A stretch of DNA of 64,000 bases from an uncultured Blautia sp. (GTDB lineage: Bacteria > Bacillota > Clostridia > Lachnospirales > Lachnospiraceae). Under the pieces are notes generated by a model, which saw only the letters and a list, made by a program, of their open reading frames with translations, was not told where the DNA came from and searched no databases. The stretch lies in the NCBI GenBank assembly GCA_900551075.1, contig URVB01000012.1, positions 23,465-87,464 of the forward strand. The letters are read 5' to 3'. The translations under genes and the position numbers were made by a program. Every line of letters starts with the position of its first letter. Position 1 is the first letter of the stretch. Positions 40,778 through 51,046 of the stretch are shown in pieces.

Positions 40778-42193
40778 TTACTCTTTGCCGCTCCAGCAAT
40801 AGGTACAGAGCTTACAAGGTTCAATATCAATGGATGCCGTCAGATCATCCAAACGATGATATTTTAAGGATGTAAAATTCAGCTCCCTGCGTATATCTTC
40901 CAGCATTTCCTTATAATTGGCAGAATCCGGATCTGCATAATCTGCAAGAACCTTTGCGTCCACATGATCCCCCTCCCGCTTCTGTATGGTCCTTCTGGTA
41001 ATCAAATCCATTTCGGATTTGGAACGTGAAAAATTCAGGTATTTACATCCATATAAAAGAGGCGGGCAAGCCGGACGGATGTGTACCTCCTTCGCTCCGT
41101 TATGATACAAAAATTCCGTTGTCTCACGAAGCTGGGTACCGCGTACGATAGAATCGTCAATCATCAGAAGGCTCTTGTTTTTGATCAGTTTGTGTACCGG
41201 AATCAGCTTCATCCTTGCGATCAGATTCCTCTGACTCTGCTGCGTCGGCATAAAAGAACGCGGCCAGGTCGGCGTATATTTAATAAACGGACGTGCAAAC
41301 GGCACACCAGAACGATTCGCGTAACCAATCGCATGAGCAATTCCGGAATCCGGTACACCTGCCACGATGTCAGGCTTTACCTCTCCAAAGTCTCTCTGTG
41401 CCAGAATATCCCCGCATTTATAACGCATTTCCTCTACGTTTACCCCTTCATAGGTTGAGGTTGGATATCCATAGTATACCCAAAGGAAAGAGCAAATACG
41501 CATTTTTTCTCCAGGTTTTTGAAGCGTTTCCACTCCTTCCGGAGTCACAAATACAATCTCACCGGGTCCAAGCTCCTTATGATCCTCATATCCGAGATTG
41601 ATATAGGCATGGCTCTCAAAGGATACACAACAGGCATCTTCTTTTTTACCCACGATCAACGGTGTTCTTCCGAGAAGGTCGCGGGCTGCGAATATCCCTT
41701 TTGGAGTTAAGATCAGCATGGTCATAGAGCCCTCGATCATCTCCTGTGCATACCGAATACCCTCTACCATATTTTGCTTCTGATTGATCAGTGATGCCAC
41801 CATTTCTGTAGGATTGACGCTTCCTCCGCTCATTTCCAGAAAATGTGTACATCCGTTTTTGAAAGAATGTGCAATCAGCTCATCCATATTATTGATCTTT
41901 CCTACTGTTGTAATAGCAAAATTACCCAAATGGGAACGTACCAAAAGCGGCTGCGGTTCGTTGTCAGAAATACATCCGATTCCGAAATCACCTTCCAGTT
42001 CAGAAACATCCCGGTCAAATTTCGTTCGAAACGGTGAATTTTCTATATTATGAATCGCACGGTCAAAGCCCTTCTTCTTATCATATACGGCCATACCGCC
42101 TCTGCGTGTCCCCAAATGAGAATGATAGTCAATTCCGAAAAACAGGTCCAAAACACAACTGGACTTTGAAGCTACACCAAAAATTCCGCCCAT
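40778..42193 (-). CDS. PurF-like phosphoribosyltransferase with degraded glutaminase site
   Basis: The 471-residue protein resembles amidophosphoribosyltransferase, the first enzyme of purine synthesis. The PRPP site LLMIDDSIVRGTQ (342-354) is intact, as are likely iron-sulfur ligands C234, C376 or C383, C460 and C463. But the N-terminus reads MGGIFGV where PurF has MCGIFG, so the catalytic Cys1 nucleophile is a glycine. The QHRGQEGAG region reads SHLGTRRGGM (25-34), and the HNGN loop reads TVGK (96-99). There is no propeptide. AAAAGGAG before the ATG fixes this start. It may use free ammonia or have another role. Confidence 0.85.
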   Translation of the reverse strand: MGGIFGVASKSSCVLDLFFGIDYHSHLGTRRGGMAVYDKKKGFDRAIHNIENSPFRTKFDRDVSELEGDFGIGCISDNEPQPLLVRSHLGNFAITTVGKINNMDELIAHSFKNGCTHFLEMSGGSVNPTEMVASLINQKQNMVEGIRYAQEMIEGSMTMLILTPKGIFAARDLLGRTPLIVGKKEDACCVSFESHAYINLGYEDHKELGPGEIVFVTPEGVETLQKPGEKMRICSFLWVYYGYPTSTYEGVNVEEMRYKCGDILAQRDFGEVKPDIVAGVPDSGIAHAIGYANRSGVPFARPFIKYTPTWPRSFMPTQQSQRNLIARMKLIPVHKLIKNKSLLMIDDSIVRGTQLRETTEFLYHNGAKEVHIRPACPPLLYGCKYLNFSRSKSEMDLITRRTIQKREGDHVDAKVLADYADPDSANYKEMLEDIRRELNFTSLKYHRLDDLTASIDIEPCKLCTYCWSGKE

Positions 42194-42238
42194 ATCTTAT
42201 AATCTCCTTTTCATCCAATGTTGTCATTTACACGCCTC

Positions 42239-42267
42239 ATTATATAAAACAGCCAAAAATAAGTAAA
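42239..42267 (-). promoter_or_regulatory. promoter of the PurF-like gene
   Basis: TTTACT (42262-42267), 17 bases, TATAAT (42239-42244) on the minus strand, just after the fbp stop. Confidence 0.65.
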
Positions 42268-42274
42268 GCCTTTT

Positions 42275-44230
42275 TTACTTTTTCTCTTTGATAATGCCTC
42301 TTCGATAGGCATCCAAAAGCTGAATCAATTCCCCGATTCTTTCCTTTAAAGCACGGCCGTTATCCGTATCTCCCACCAGCTTTCTTCTGAATGTGTAACG
42401 CACAGCAACCTGATTCGATACAATGTCATTTTCCTGCGATACGGCAGCCTCCGTGGAGGTAAACGGCTCATGCGCCGACAGCAGCAAGCCATACGAATTG
42501 TATATCAGCGTATACCCCGCAATTCCCGTAACCTTGCGGTATGCCTTGGAAAAACCGCCGTCAATGACGATCACCTTGCCGCCGCATTTCACCGGACTTT
42601 CCCCTGCACTCTGATGCACCGGTACATGGCCGTTGATAATATGGCCTTCCTCCGTATCCAGACCGAATTCCTCCAGCATGGCATTGACTACTTCTTCCTT
42701 TTCAAGTAAATGATAATACGCATTTTTCTTTTCTTTATGAGACTCCTGATCGGCAATAAAATACCGCTCAAAGGTACTCATTTTATCCTTGCCGAACAAC
42801 GGGGAATTGGGCGCTGACCAGATAAACCAGAGAATATCCCTGCCCTTTTCCTTCTCACGCTGCTCCACTGCATAAAACGCTCTGCGCACATATGCTTCCA
42901 GTACATCATAGAGCTCCTTGCCTTTATATGTCTTACCATAAACCTGTACGGCCTTAAAGCTTCCATCCTCATCCAGAGGAATGCTTCCGTGGAACAGAAG
43001 ATTGCCGTTATATACTTTATAAAGCCCCCCTTTATCCAGCAAAAGCCGTATATGGTTCTGAAGCTTCTCACAGTTGCGAAAAGCCGAATCCAGGCGTTCG
43101 ATCACATCCATTTCTCCTGCTGTCAGCTCATATGGGTTCTGCCAGTCAATCGTCGGAAAATTCATATCCAAAAGCTCATATTCCTTGCCGTCCGCCATGG
43201 TGATGATACCCTTTTCCGGATCAATCCTGTGCAGCAGGCAACGATCCTCCATCTGGAAATCCTTATGTTTTTGGATAAGCTGTCCTTCCAGTTTGAATTG
43301 GATCACAGTAATTGCCTTATGCATTTTCCGCCCAAGCTCCTGCTCCATGGCATTGTAATGGGCAGTTCCCTTCATCTCAAAGACTTTACAGGCATCCTCT
43401 TTATAAACCTCCATGGCAAAGGTTGCCAGAGGCATCATATTAATGCCGTACCCATCCTCCAGGATATCCAGATTTCCATAACGGATACTGTTGCGGATAA
43501 CGGTTGCAATACAGGACTTCTGCCCTGCCGCCGCCCCCATCCATACTACATCATGATTTCCCCACTGAATGTCCAGAGAATGATATTCCATAAGCCTGTC
43601 CATAATGAAATGCGGCCCGGGGCCTCTGTCGTAAATATCCCCCAAAATGTGAAGATGATCCACAACAAGACGCTGTATCAGCTCCGCCAAAGCAATAATA
43701 AAATTCTCAGCGCGGCCGATTTCAATGATGGTATTGACTATGGAATCATAATAGGCTTCTTTGTCCAGGACCTCTGCTTTTTCTGTGATCAATTCTTCTA
43801 TTACATAGGCGTAATCTGCCGGAAGTGCCTTTCGGACCTTGGACCTGGTATATTTGGAGGCTGTAGTCTTGCAGACCTCAATCAAACGGTACAGGGTGAT
43901 CTTGTACCAGTTTTCCATATCTTCTTCCGTCTTTTTGACCAGTTCCGTCTTCTCTTTCGGATAATAAATGAGAGTTGCCAGAGCACGCTTATCGCTGTTG
44001 CTCAGGGTATGCCCGAACACATCGTCAATCTTTTTGCGGACTGCTCCTGAGCCGTTTCGCAGCACATGGGAAAACGCCTCATACTCTCCATGCAGATCTG
44101 ACATAAAGTGCTCTGTTCCTTTCGGCAGATTCAAAATTGACTGCAGATTGATAATCTCCGTGGATGCCTTTCCAATGGTCGGATACAGCTCTGCCAGTCT
44201 CTGCAGATACCGCAGTTCCTCTTTTCTCAT
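42275..44230 (-). CDS. fbp: fructose-1,6-bisphosphatase, class III
   Basis: This 651-residue class III enzyme dephosphorylates fructose 1,6-bisphosphate in gluconeogenesis and needs Mn2+. It has metallophosphatase motifs SDLHGEYEAFSHVLRNG (43-59 region), ILGDIYDRGPGPHFIMD and WGNHDVVWMGA, plus NGHVPVH near 560. The length matches Firmicute Fbp. It lies 35 bases after polC in the same direction; the preceding gene, polC, may share its transcript. Confidence 0.95.
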   Translation of the reverse strand: MRKEELRYLQRLAELYPTIGKASTEIINLQSILNLPKGTEHFMSDLHGEYEAFSHVLRNGSGAVRKKIDDVFGHTLSNSDKRALATLIYYPKEKTELVKKTEEDMENWYKITLYRLIEVCKTTASKYTRSKVRKALPADYAYVIEELITEKAEVLDKEAYYDSIVNTIIEIGRAENFIIALAELIQRLVVDHLHILGDIYDRGPGPHFIMDRLMEYHSLDIQWGNHDVVWMGAAAGQKSCIATVIRNSIRYGNLDILEDGYGINMMPLATFAMEVYKEDACKVFEMKGTAHYNAMEQELGRKMHKAITVIQFKLEGQLIQKHKDFQMEDRCLLHRIDPEKGIITMADGKEYELLDMNFPTIDWQNPYELTAGEMDVIERLDSAFRNCEKLQNHIRLLLDKGGLYKVYNGNLLFHGSIPLDEDGSFKAVQVYGKTYKGKELYDVLEAYVRRAFYAVEQREKEKGRDILWFIWSAPNSPLFGKDKMSTFERYFIADQESHKEKKNAYYHLLEKEEVVNAMLEEFGLDTEEGHIINGHVPVHQSAGESPVKCGGKVIVIDGGFSKAYRKVTGIAGYTLIYNSYGLLLSAHEPFTSTEAAVSQENDIVSNQVAVRYTFRRKLVGDTDNGRALKERIGELIQLLDAYRRGIIKEKK

Positions 44231-44265
44231 AGAATCCTTCTCCTTTTAAAAATAATGATAACCCT

Positions 44266-47200
44266 TTATACACTAAGGTCGAACAGGGAAATCTGATTAG
44301 ACTGCGGGATATCCCCGAACAGCTTCAGATCATCCATTAGATCAATCACCGTTTTGCTGACCTTTGTTCTGTCCCGGAAATCATCCTTAGACAGGAATCT
44401 TCCCTCCCTTGCAGCAGCCACTACAGCATCCGCAGCCTTTTCCCCCAGGCCTTCAATACTGTCCAGCGAAGGCATCAGCTTTTCATCAATGATCTGAAAC
44501 CGATGGGCCTGCGCCCGGTACAGATCGATGGGCATAAACTCAAATCCCCTTGCGTACATCTCCTGCACAATACGCATATCTCTTATAGAATCCTGTTCCT
44601 TTTTTGTTGCGGCATCTCCTTTTTTGCGAAGCTCCGCCAGATAAAATTCCAGACGGTCACGTCCCATACACATCGTCTCATAGGAAAAAGCCGTGGCACG
44701 GATGCTGAAAAATGCCGCATAATAGGCAAGCGGTCGGAACACCTTAAACCATGCGATTCGATAGGCCATCATAACGTATGCAGCCGCATGTGCCTTCGGA
44801 AACATGTATTTGATCTTTTTGCAGGACCAGATATACCACTCCGGCACATCATGCTCCCGCATGGCCGCTTCCCATTCCTCACGCAGTCCTTTTCCCTTAC
44901 GGACACTCTCCATGATTGTAAAAGCAAGACTGCTCTCCACTCCCATACTGATCAAATAGATCATGATATCATCACGGGTACAAATCGCCGTAGAAATCGT
45001 TGCCTTTCCTTCCTGGATCAACACCTGGGCATTTCCCAGCCACACATCTGTTCCATGGGCAAGACCTGCAATACGCACCAGATCAGAAAAATATTTCGGT
45101 TTTGTATCAATCAGCATCTGCATGGCAAAATCCGTGCCAAATTCCGGAACACCCAAACAGCCAAGCTTACAGCCCCCGATATCCTCCGGCGTAATACCAA
45201 GTGCCCCCGTTCCGGCAAACAGCGACATCACGTCCTTCTGATCCAAAGGTACATCCTTGGCGTCAAGTCCTGTCAAGTCCTCCAGCATACGAATCATGGT
45301 CGGATCATCGTGCCCCAGAATATCCAGCTTCAGGAGATTCCCATCAATGGAATGATAATCAAAATGTGTTGTTATGATATCGCTGGCCTCATCATTTGCC
45401 GGATGCTGCACTGGCGTAAACTTCTCTATTTCTTCGCCTTTCGGCAGTACGATGATGCCGCCCGGATGCTGGCCGGTGGTCCTGCGGATTCCGGTACACC
45501 CCTTTACAACCCGGTTGATCTCGCAATAACGCTTATGCTGGCCCCTTTCCTCATAATAATTCTTTACATAGCCAAAGGCGGTCTTCTCTGCAAGGGTACC
45601 GATCGTCCCCGCTTTAAATGTCTGTCCTTTTCCAAAAATTACCTCTGTATACTTATGGGCATTCGCCTGATACTCTCCTGAGAAATTCAGGTCAATATCC
45701 GGCTCCTTGTCTCCCTTAAATCCCAGAAAAGTCTCAAACGGAATATCAAAACCCTCCTTGGTCATCTTTGTTCCGCAGTGCGGACAATTCTTATCCGGCA
45801 TATCACAGCCTGCCATACCTCCGTATTTTTTTACCTCCGGAGAATCAAAATCACTGTACTTGCAGTTTGGACAGATATAGTGCGGCGGCAGGGGATTTAC
45901 CTCTGTGATACCGGACATTGTCGCCGCAAGAGAGGACCCTACGGACCCCCGGGAGCCTACCAGATAGCCATCATCATTTGACTTCCATACCAGTTTCTGG
46001 GCAATGATATACATCACCGCATAACCGTTGGAAATAATGGAATGCAGTTCCTTTTCAAGCCGCTCCTCTACGATCTTCGGAAGGGCCTCCCCGTATATTT
46101 GGTGAGCCTTTTTAAAACAGATATCCTTTAAATCCCTGTCCGAATTCTCTATGACAGGAGGAAATTTATCCGGGTGAATCGGAGATATCTTTTCGATCAT
46201 ATCCGCAATTTTATTCGTATTCGTAATGACTACCTCTTCTGCTTTTTCGCTTCCGAGGTACGCAAATTCCTCCAGCATTTCCTCCGTAGTCCTGAGATAA
46301 AGCGGGGCCTGATCATCTGCATCCGAAAAGCCGCTTCCTGCCATAATGATACGACGGTAAATCTCGTCCTGCGGGTCCATAAAATGTACATCGCAGGTAG
46401 CTACTACAGGCTTCCTGAACTGTTCCCCCAGCTTCACAATCTTCTTATTGATCGTGATCAGATCCTCCTCGGAATTTATGGTATCGTTCTTCTCACTTGC
46501 GATCATAAATCGGTTATTGCCAAGCGGTTGTATTTCCAGATAGTCATAGAAGTTCACAAGTCTTGCAATTTCCGGCTCCGGTGCATTGCGCAGCAAAGCC
46601 TGATAAAGCTCTCCCGCCTCACAGGCACTCCCAATGATCAAACCGTCTCTGTGCTTCTCAAATACACTCTTGGGCACTCTGGGACGGCGGTGATAATACT
46701 TCAGATGAGATTGGCTGACCAGCTTATAAAGATTGATGCGTCCTGTCTCGTTTTTTACCAGGATAATCGCATGATACGTAGGCATTTTCTTAATACTGTC
46801 CGTGGAAACGGCGCCCTGACTATTCAGCTCTCCCACATCATAAATCTCTTTTTCCTTCAGCATGGCAACAAATTTCACAAAAATTTCTGCCGTACATGCC
46901 GCATCATCCACAGCTCTGTGATGGTGCTTCAGAGACACACCCACTGCCTTAGCCACCGTATCCAATTTAAAACGATTCAGCGCAGGAAGCAGGAAACGGG
47001 CCATGCCCACCGTATCCACGTATGTAAAATCATTGGCAATACCAAGACGATTACAGTTTTCGATTATAAAGCTCATATCAAAATCCGCATTATGGGCAAC
47101 CATAACCGCTCCTTCGCAGAAGCCCAGGAAATTCGGCAAAACCGCCTCAATTCCCGGCGCATCCATAACCATGCCGTCATTGATGCCGGTAAGCTGCTCG

Positions 47201-48756
47201 ATCCGGAACGGAATCGGCACTCCCGGATTCACAAAAGTGGAAAAGCGGTCTGTAATCTGTCCGTTTTCCACACGGACAGCACCGATTTCAATTATCCTGC
47301 AGGTCAATGGAGAAAACCCCGTAGTTTCAATATCAAACACTACAAAGCTTCCGTCCATGCTCTGTCCCTTTCCATTCGTCACCATGCCCTTCAGATCATC
47401 CACCAGGTAGGCTTCCATTCCATACAGTACCTTAAAATCAGAATCCTTCGGCACGCACCCTCCCCAGGCGTCAAAGCAATGATTTGCTTCCGGGAAGGAC
47501 TGCACCACACCATGATCCGTAATCGCAAGCGCCTTATGTCCCCATTCATAAGCCCGCTTTACCAGAGCCTTTGCATCTGTCACCCCATCCATATCGCTCA
47601 TCTTTGTATGGCAGTGAAGCTCCACCCTTTTCTGTGGGCTGGTATCCATTCTGCTTGTTGTAAAATCTGCAATCTTTTTGATTCCGTTGACAGAGCCAAT
47701 GGTCAGCTCACTGTCAAAACGGTCAATCGTCGTTACGCCCTTAAATTTCAGAAACGCACCTTTTTTGATATGCTCCGTAACCTCCGGAACCTGTTCGTTC
47801 CTGAGGAACATTTTGATTACAATGGAATCCGTAAAATCTGTGACAGGAAAAATCAGAATGGTCTTCTCATTTCTGATCTCCCTCGCATCTACCTCCATAA
47901 CCTGCCCACGGATAATGACCTCACCCATTTCTCCGGTAATACTTTCCAGAGCTATCGGCTCTCCCTCAAAGTCCCTGCCGTAAACCACATCCGGATTACT
48001 GTCCTTACGGAAACCGCCCCGGTAATCCCCACGCTGTCCCTTTTTCTCGAAGCTTTTTTTATCCTGGGCCTTCTCCTTCTTCTCAGCCTTCTGCCCTGTT
48101 TTTTTATCTTTTGCCGGCGGCGCCTCATCCTTATTTTCTGAAATGTCGGATGCTCCATCCGCGTTGCCTTCGGAAAGCTTCGCGTGCTTTAAAACATTCG
48201 CAACCTCCTGTTTGATCTGAAGCGCAGCATTTCTCCGGTACCTGCTCTCCTCCGTTTCCACAAAGGAAAGCTCTGCCTTCAAATCCATTCCGCATCTTTC
48301 GCAGAAAACCTTATGCAGGTATTCCACCAGAATTTCACTTTTTTCCCGGGCAATGACAGAATCCGGAAGCTCCATGGCCATCACATGCTCCTCGGGAAAG
48401 GTGATCCTGGAACGCTTAAACAGATTATATTCCAGCATATTGTAATTCTTCAGCTCCAGCTCCATGCTGGAACGATAAATTCCCAAAAAATTCTCCGGCG
48501 TATACTGCCTGGAGAGATAAAACCGTTCGATAACCGTCACACTGAGCTGAAGTCCTCCGAAACACTGCCGCTCAATCTGATCCTCCAAAGCCAAAATATA
48601 TTTTTTGTGAATCCAGCGGTCGCTTTTTACATATACCCAAAGCCGCGTTTTCGCCGGATTACAGGATACTTTAGTGACATACACCATTTCCAGCCATTCG
48701 GTAAGCTCCTTATTTACCTTTAAATGCGGAAATACGTCAAAAAAATCTTTTTCCAT
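44266..48756 (-). CDS. polC: DNA polymerase III alpha subunit, Gram-positive type PolC
   Basis: PolC is the main replicative polymerase with its own 3'-5' proofreading exonuclease. The 1496-residue protein has an N-terminal domain, a Lys/Glu-rich insert (about 205-245), an OB fold (about 265-350), a PHP part beginning RVELHCHTKMSDMDGV (about 375), the exonuclease (about 470-635, FVVFDIETTGFSP and HNADFDMSF), and the polymerase core with catalytic aspartates in KEPDIDLNFSGEYQ (about 1020). A zinc finger CPNCKYSDF...CPHCG precedes it. It starts ten bases after the ispG stop. Confidence 0.98.
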   Translation of the reverse strand: MEKDFFDVFPHLKVNKELTEWLEMVYVTKVSCNPAKTRLWVYVKSDRWIHKKYILALEDQIERQCFGGLQLSVTVIERFYLSRQYTPENFLGIYRSSMELELKNYNMLEYNLFKRSRITFPEEHVMAMELPDSVIAREKSEILVEYLHKVFCERCGMDLKAELSFVETEESRYRRNAALQIKQEVANVLKHAKLSEGNADGASDISENKDEAPPAKDKKTGQKAEKKEKAQDKKSFEKKGQRGDYRGGFRKDSNPDVVYGRDFEGEPIALESITGEMGEVIIRGQVMEVDAREIRNEKTILIFPVTDFTDSIVIKMFLRNEQVPEVTEHIKKGAFLKFKGVTTIDRFDSELTIGSVNGIKKIADFTTSRMDTSPQKRVELHCHTKMSDMDGVTDAKALVKRAYEWGHKALAITDHGVVQSFPEANHCFDAWGGCVPKDSDFKVLYGMEAYLVDDLKGMVTNGKGQSMDGSFVVFDIETTGFSPLTCRIIEIGAVRVENGQITDRFSTFVNPGVPIPFRIEQLTGINDGMVMDAPGIEAVLPNFLGFCEGAVMVAHNADFDMSFIIENCNRLGIANDFTYVDTVGMARFLLPALNRFKLDTVAKAVGVSLKHHHRAVDDAACTAEIFVKFVAMLKEKEIYDVGELNSQGAVSTDSIKKMPTYHAIILVKNETGRINLYKLVSQSHLKYYHRRPRVPKSVFEKHRDGLIIGSACEAGELYQALLRNAPEPEIARLVNFYDYLEIQPLGNNRFMIASEKNDTINSEEDLITINKKIVKLGEQFRKPVVATCDVHFMDPQDEIYRRIIMAGSGFSDADDQAPLYLRTTEEMLEEFAYLGSEKAEEVVITNTNKIADMIEKISPIHPDKFPPVIENSDRDLKDICFKKAHQIYGEALPKIVEERLEKELHSIISNGYAVMYIIAQKLVWKSNDDGYLVGSRGSVGSSLAATMSGITEVNPLPPHYICPNCKYSDFDSPEVKKYGGMAGCDMPDKNCPHCGTKMTKEGFDIPFETFLGFKGDKEPDIDLNFSGEYQANAHKYTEVIFGKGQTFKAGTIGTLAEKTAFGYVKNYYEERGQHKRYCEINRVVKGCTGIRRTTGQHPGGIIVLPKGEEIEKFTPVQHPANDEASDIITTHFDYHSIDGNLLKLDILGHDDPTMIRMLEDLTGLDAKDVPLDQKDVMSLFAGTGALGITPEDIGGCKLGCLGVPEFGTDFAMQMLIDTKPKYFSDLVRIAGLAHGTDVWLGNAQVLIQEGKATISTAICTRDDIMIYLISMGVESSLAFTIMESVRKGKGLREEWEAAMREHDVPEWYIWSCKKIKYMFPKAHAAAYVMMAYRIAWFKVFRPLAYYAAFFSIRATAFSYETMCMGRDRLEFYLAELRKKGDAATKKEQDSIRDMRIVQEMYARGFEFMPIDLYRAQAHRFQIIDEKLMPSLDSIEGLGEKAADAVVAAAREGRFLSKDDFRDRTKVSKTVIDLMDDLKLFGDIPQSNQISLFDLSV

Positions 48757-48765
48757 GCCTTTCCT

Positions 48766-49821
48766 CTATGCTTCCCAGTGAAGCAGTTCCTCACGGAGTG
48801 TCGCCAAAAGCTCCTCCTCCGGCACCTTTTTTATGATTTCTCCCTTTTTGATCAGCAGACCGACACCAGCGCCGCCTGCTATTCCGATATCCGCTTCTTT
48901 GGCTTCTCCCGGTCCATTTACGACACAGCCCATAACTGCCACCTTAATATCCAGCGGAATATCCTGTACCATTGCTTCCACCTGATCGGCAAGTCCGATC
49001 AGATCGATCTGCGTACGTCCGCAGGTGGGACAGGATACCACCTCCACACCGCCCTTTCTCAGTCCCAGTGTTTTCAGTATCCTTTTTGCAGACTTGATCT
49101 CCTCCAGAGGAGCGCCTGTCAGGGATACGCGAATAGTATCACCGATTCCCTGGTTCAGGATAATACCCAGTCCTACGGCAGATTTGATATTGCCGGAATA
49201 AAGTGTTCCTGCCTCCGTAATTCCCACATGAAGCGGATACACCGTCTCCTTTGCAATCAGCTCATGGGCTTTTGCACACATCAGTACATCAGAGGACTTG
49301 ATACTGATGACCAAATTATCATATCCCAAATCCTCAATCATCTTTACTTTATCCAAAGCGCTTTCTACCAGCCCCTTTGCCGTTACACCGTGATATTTTT
49401 CCACCAGTTCTTTTTCCAGCGAGCCGCTGTTTACCCCTACGCGGATAGGAATATTTCTTTCCTTAGCAGCATTTACCACTGCCTGAATACGCTCCCGGCT
49501 TCCAATATTACCCGGATTGATACGGATTTTGTCCGCTCCATTCTCTATTGCCGCAATCGCAAGTCTGTAATCAAAATGAATATCCGCAACCAAAGGAATA
49601 TGAATCTGCTTTTTGATCTCAGAAAGAGCCCTGGCAGCCTCCATACCCGGAACTGCACAGCGGATAATCTCACAGCCCGCTTCCTCCAGCTCCAGAATCT
49701 GGCGCACTGTTGCCTGCACCTCCTCTGTCCTGGTATTTGTCATAGACTGAATAAGTATCGGGTTCCCTCCTCCGATTCTGCAGTCTCCAATCTGTATTAC
49801 TTTTGTATGATCACGATACAT
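48766..49821 (-). CDS. ispG: 4-hydroxy-3-methylbut-2-en-1-yl diphosphate synthase
   Basis: IspG (GcpE) makes HMBPP in the non-mevalonate isoprenoid pathway. The 351-residue iron-sulfur enzyme shows GNPILIQSMTNT near the start, PLVADIHFDYRLA, IRINPGNIG, and the cluster cysteines in VVSCPTCGRT and AVMGCVVNGPGEAK. GGAGG precedes the ATG. It lies directly upstream of polC, as in other clostridia, though dxr and rseP are outside the window. Confidence 0.97.
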   Translation of the reverse strand: MYRDHTKVIQIGDCRIGGGNPILIQSMTNTRTEEVQATVRQILELEEAGCEIIRCAVPGMEAARALSEIKKQIHIPLVADIHFDYRLAIAAIENGADKIRINPGNIGSRERIQAVVNAAKERNIPIRVGVNSGSLEKELVEKYHGVTAKGLVESALDKVKMIEDLGYDNLVISIKSSDVLMCAKAHELIAKETVYPLHVGITEAGTLYSGNIKSAVGLGIILNQGIGDTIRVSLTGAPLEEIKSAKRILKTLGLRKGGVEVVSCPTCGRTQIDLIGLADQVEAMVQDIPLDIKVAVMGCVVNGPGEAKEADIGIAGGAGVGLLIKKGEIIKKVPEEELLATLREELLHWEA

Positions 49822-49865
49822 ACCGGTTCCTCCATGAAATAAACCTGGTGCTATCTTAATTTCTA

Positions 49866-51026
49866 TCAGTGCTGGATTTCCAGCAATTTATTTTTCAGGT
49901 CATTTTCCATACGCGCCATTTCCGCCTCTGCCTCCCGGCGTTTCAGCCTGCCCTCTTTCTGAATTTTCAAAACATCATCCAGGGTTTGGATCAGGTCTGT
50001 ATTTGTCTTTTTGAGGGTTTCCATATCTACGATGCCTCTCTCGGATTCTTTTGCGGTTTCCACAGAGGCCATATGAAGTGCCTCCGCATTTTTGCGCAGC
50101 AGCTCATTGGTGACATCCGTCACCTCCCGCTGTGCATGGGCCGCCTCCGTAGAATGGGCGATTCCAAGTGCCAATACCATCTGACTCTTCCACAATGGAA
50201 TGGTATTTACCAAAGTTGTCTGGATTTTTTCTACCATCATCGTATCATTATTCTGCACAAGACGAATCTGGGGTGCTGTCTGAAGGGAAATCATCCTGGT
50301 CAGCTCCAGATCATGAATCTTCTTCTCGAAACGATTGCACTTGCTGTCCATATCCTTTGCCTCCTGCGCATCCTCGGGCAGCCCGCTTCTTCTTGCCTTT
50401 TCTTCCAAATCCTTTAACTTTCCGTTCCGAACCTCAGCAAGCTTTTTTTTGCCTGCCAAAATATACATGGACAATTCCTTAAAATACAGCAGATTCTGCT
50501 CATACATCTTGTCCATCATGGCAGAATCCTTCAGAAGCCTGAGCTGGTGCTGCTGCAGAGCATCCGTAATCTTTTCCACATTTGCCTCTGCCCTGTCATA
50601 GCGGTTTTTCATTGTTTCGATTTTATTTGCCTGTTTTTTGAAGAATCCAAAGAGACCTTTCTCCTCCTCCGCATCAAAGCCGCGCAGCTCTCCAACTACA
50701 TTTGTGATCAGCTCTCCGACTTCTCCCAGATCCTGCGCCCTGACATTATCCAGAGCTTCATCGGAAAAATCCGCCATCTTCTTCTGCGTACCTGCACCGT
50801 ACTGAAGAATCTGGTTTGTATTTTCGATATCAATTTTCCCGGCAAAATCATTGACCATACGCTGTTCCTCAGGGGTCAGGACCGTCCCTGCCATTTCCTT
50901 CTGTACGGCATCCATTTCCGGTGCGGCTTCCATCACCTGTGCAGCCTCCTGCTTCGGTTCTGACAAATCCGGCTCCAAAGTTAACGTAGGTACGCTTGTC
51001 TCCAAATCTCTAAATTCTTCTCCCAT
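49866..51026 (-). CDS. telA: TelA-type toxic anion resistance protein
   Basis: The 386-residue protein belongs to the TelA/KlaA family linked to tellurite and other toxic anion or envelope stress resistance. It is mostly helical with long coiled-coil stretches. The family stretch AQDLGEVGELITNVVGELRGFDAEEEKGLFGFFKK (about 100-133) and ALGIAHSTEAAHAQREVTDVTNELLRKNAE are recognised. No membrane helix. It is coupled to the xpaC-like gene 21 bases upstream. The mechanism is not known. Confidence 0.9.
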   Translation of the reverse strand: MGEEFRDLETSVPTLTLEPDLSEPKQEAAQVMEAAPEMDAVQKEMAGTVLTPEEQRMVNDFAGKIDIENTNQILQYGAGTQKKMADFSDEALDNVRAQDLGEVGELITNVVGELRGFDAEEEKGLFGFFKKQANKIETMKNRYDRAEANVEKITDALQQHQLRLLKDSAMMDKMYEQNLLYFKELSMYILAGKKKLAEVRNGKLKDLEEKARRSGLPEDAQEAKDMDSKCNRFEKKIHDLELTRMISLQTAPQIRLVQNNDTMMVEKIQTTLVNTIPLWKSQMVLALGIAHSTEAAHAQREVTDVTNELLRKNAEALHMASVETAKESERGIVDMETLKKTNTDLIQTLDDVLKIQKEGRLKRREAEAEMARMENDLKNKLLEIQH

Positions 51027-51046
51027 TGCTGTTCTCCTTATCTCAT

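Noticed and set aside
42989..44050. A 353-codon plus-strand frame opposite fbp.
   Set aside because: Shadow of fbp; no domain or ribosome binding site seen.
46174..48141. A 655-codon plus-strand frame opposite polC.
   Set aside because: It is an antisense shadow of the well-supported polC gene; its translation has no recognisable domain and is rich in rare-looking His/Arg/Cys runs.
48724..49842. A 372-codon plus-strand frame opposite ispG.
   Set aside because: ispG on the other strand has all its motifs and a good ribosome binding site; the antisense frame has none.
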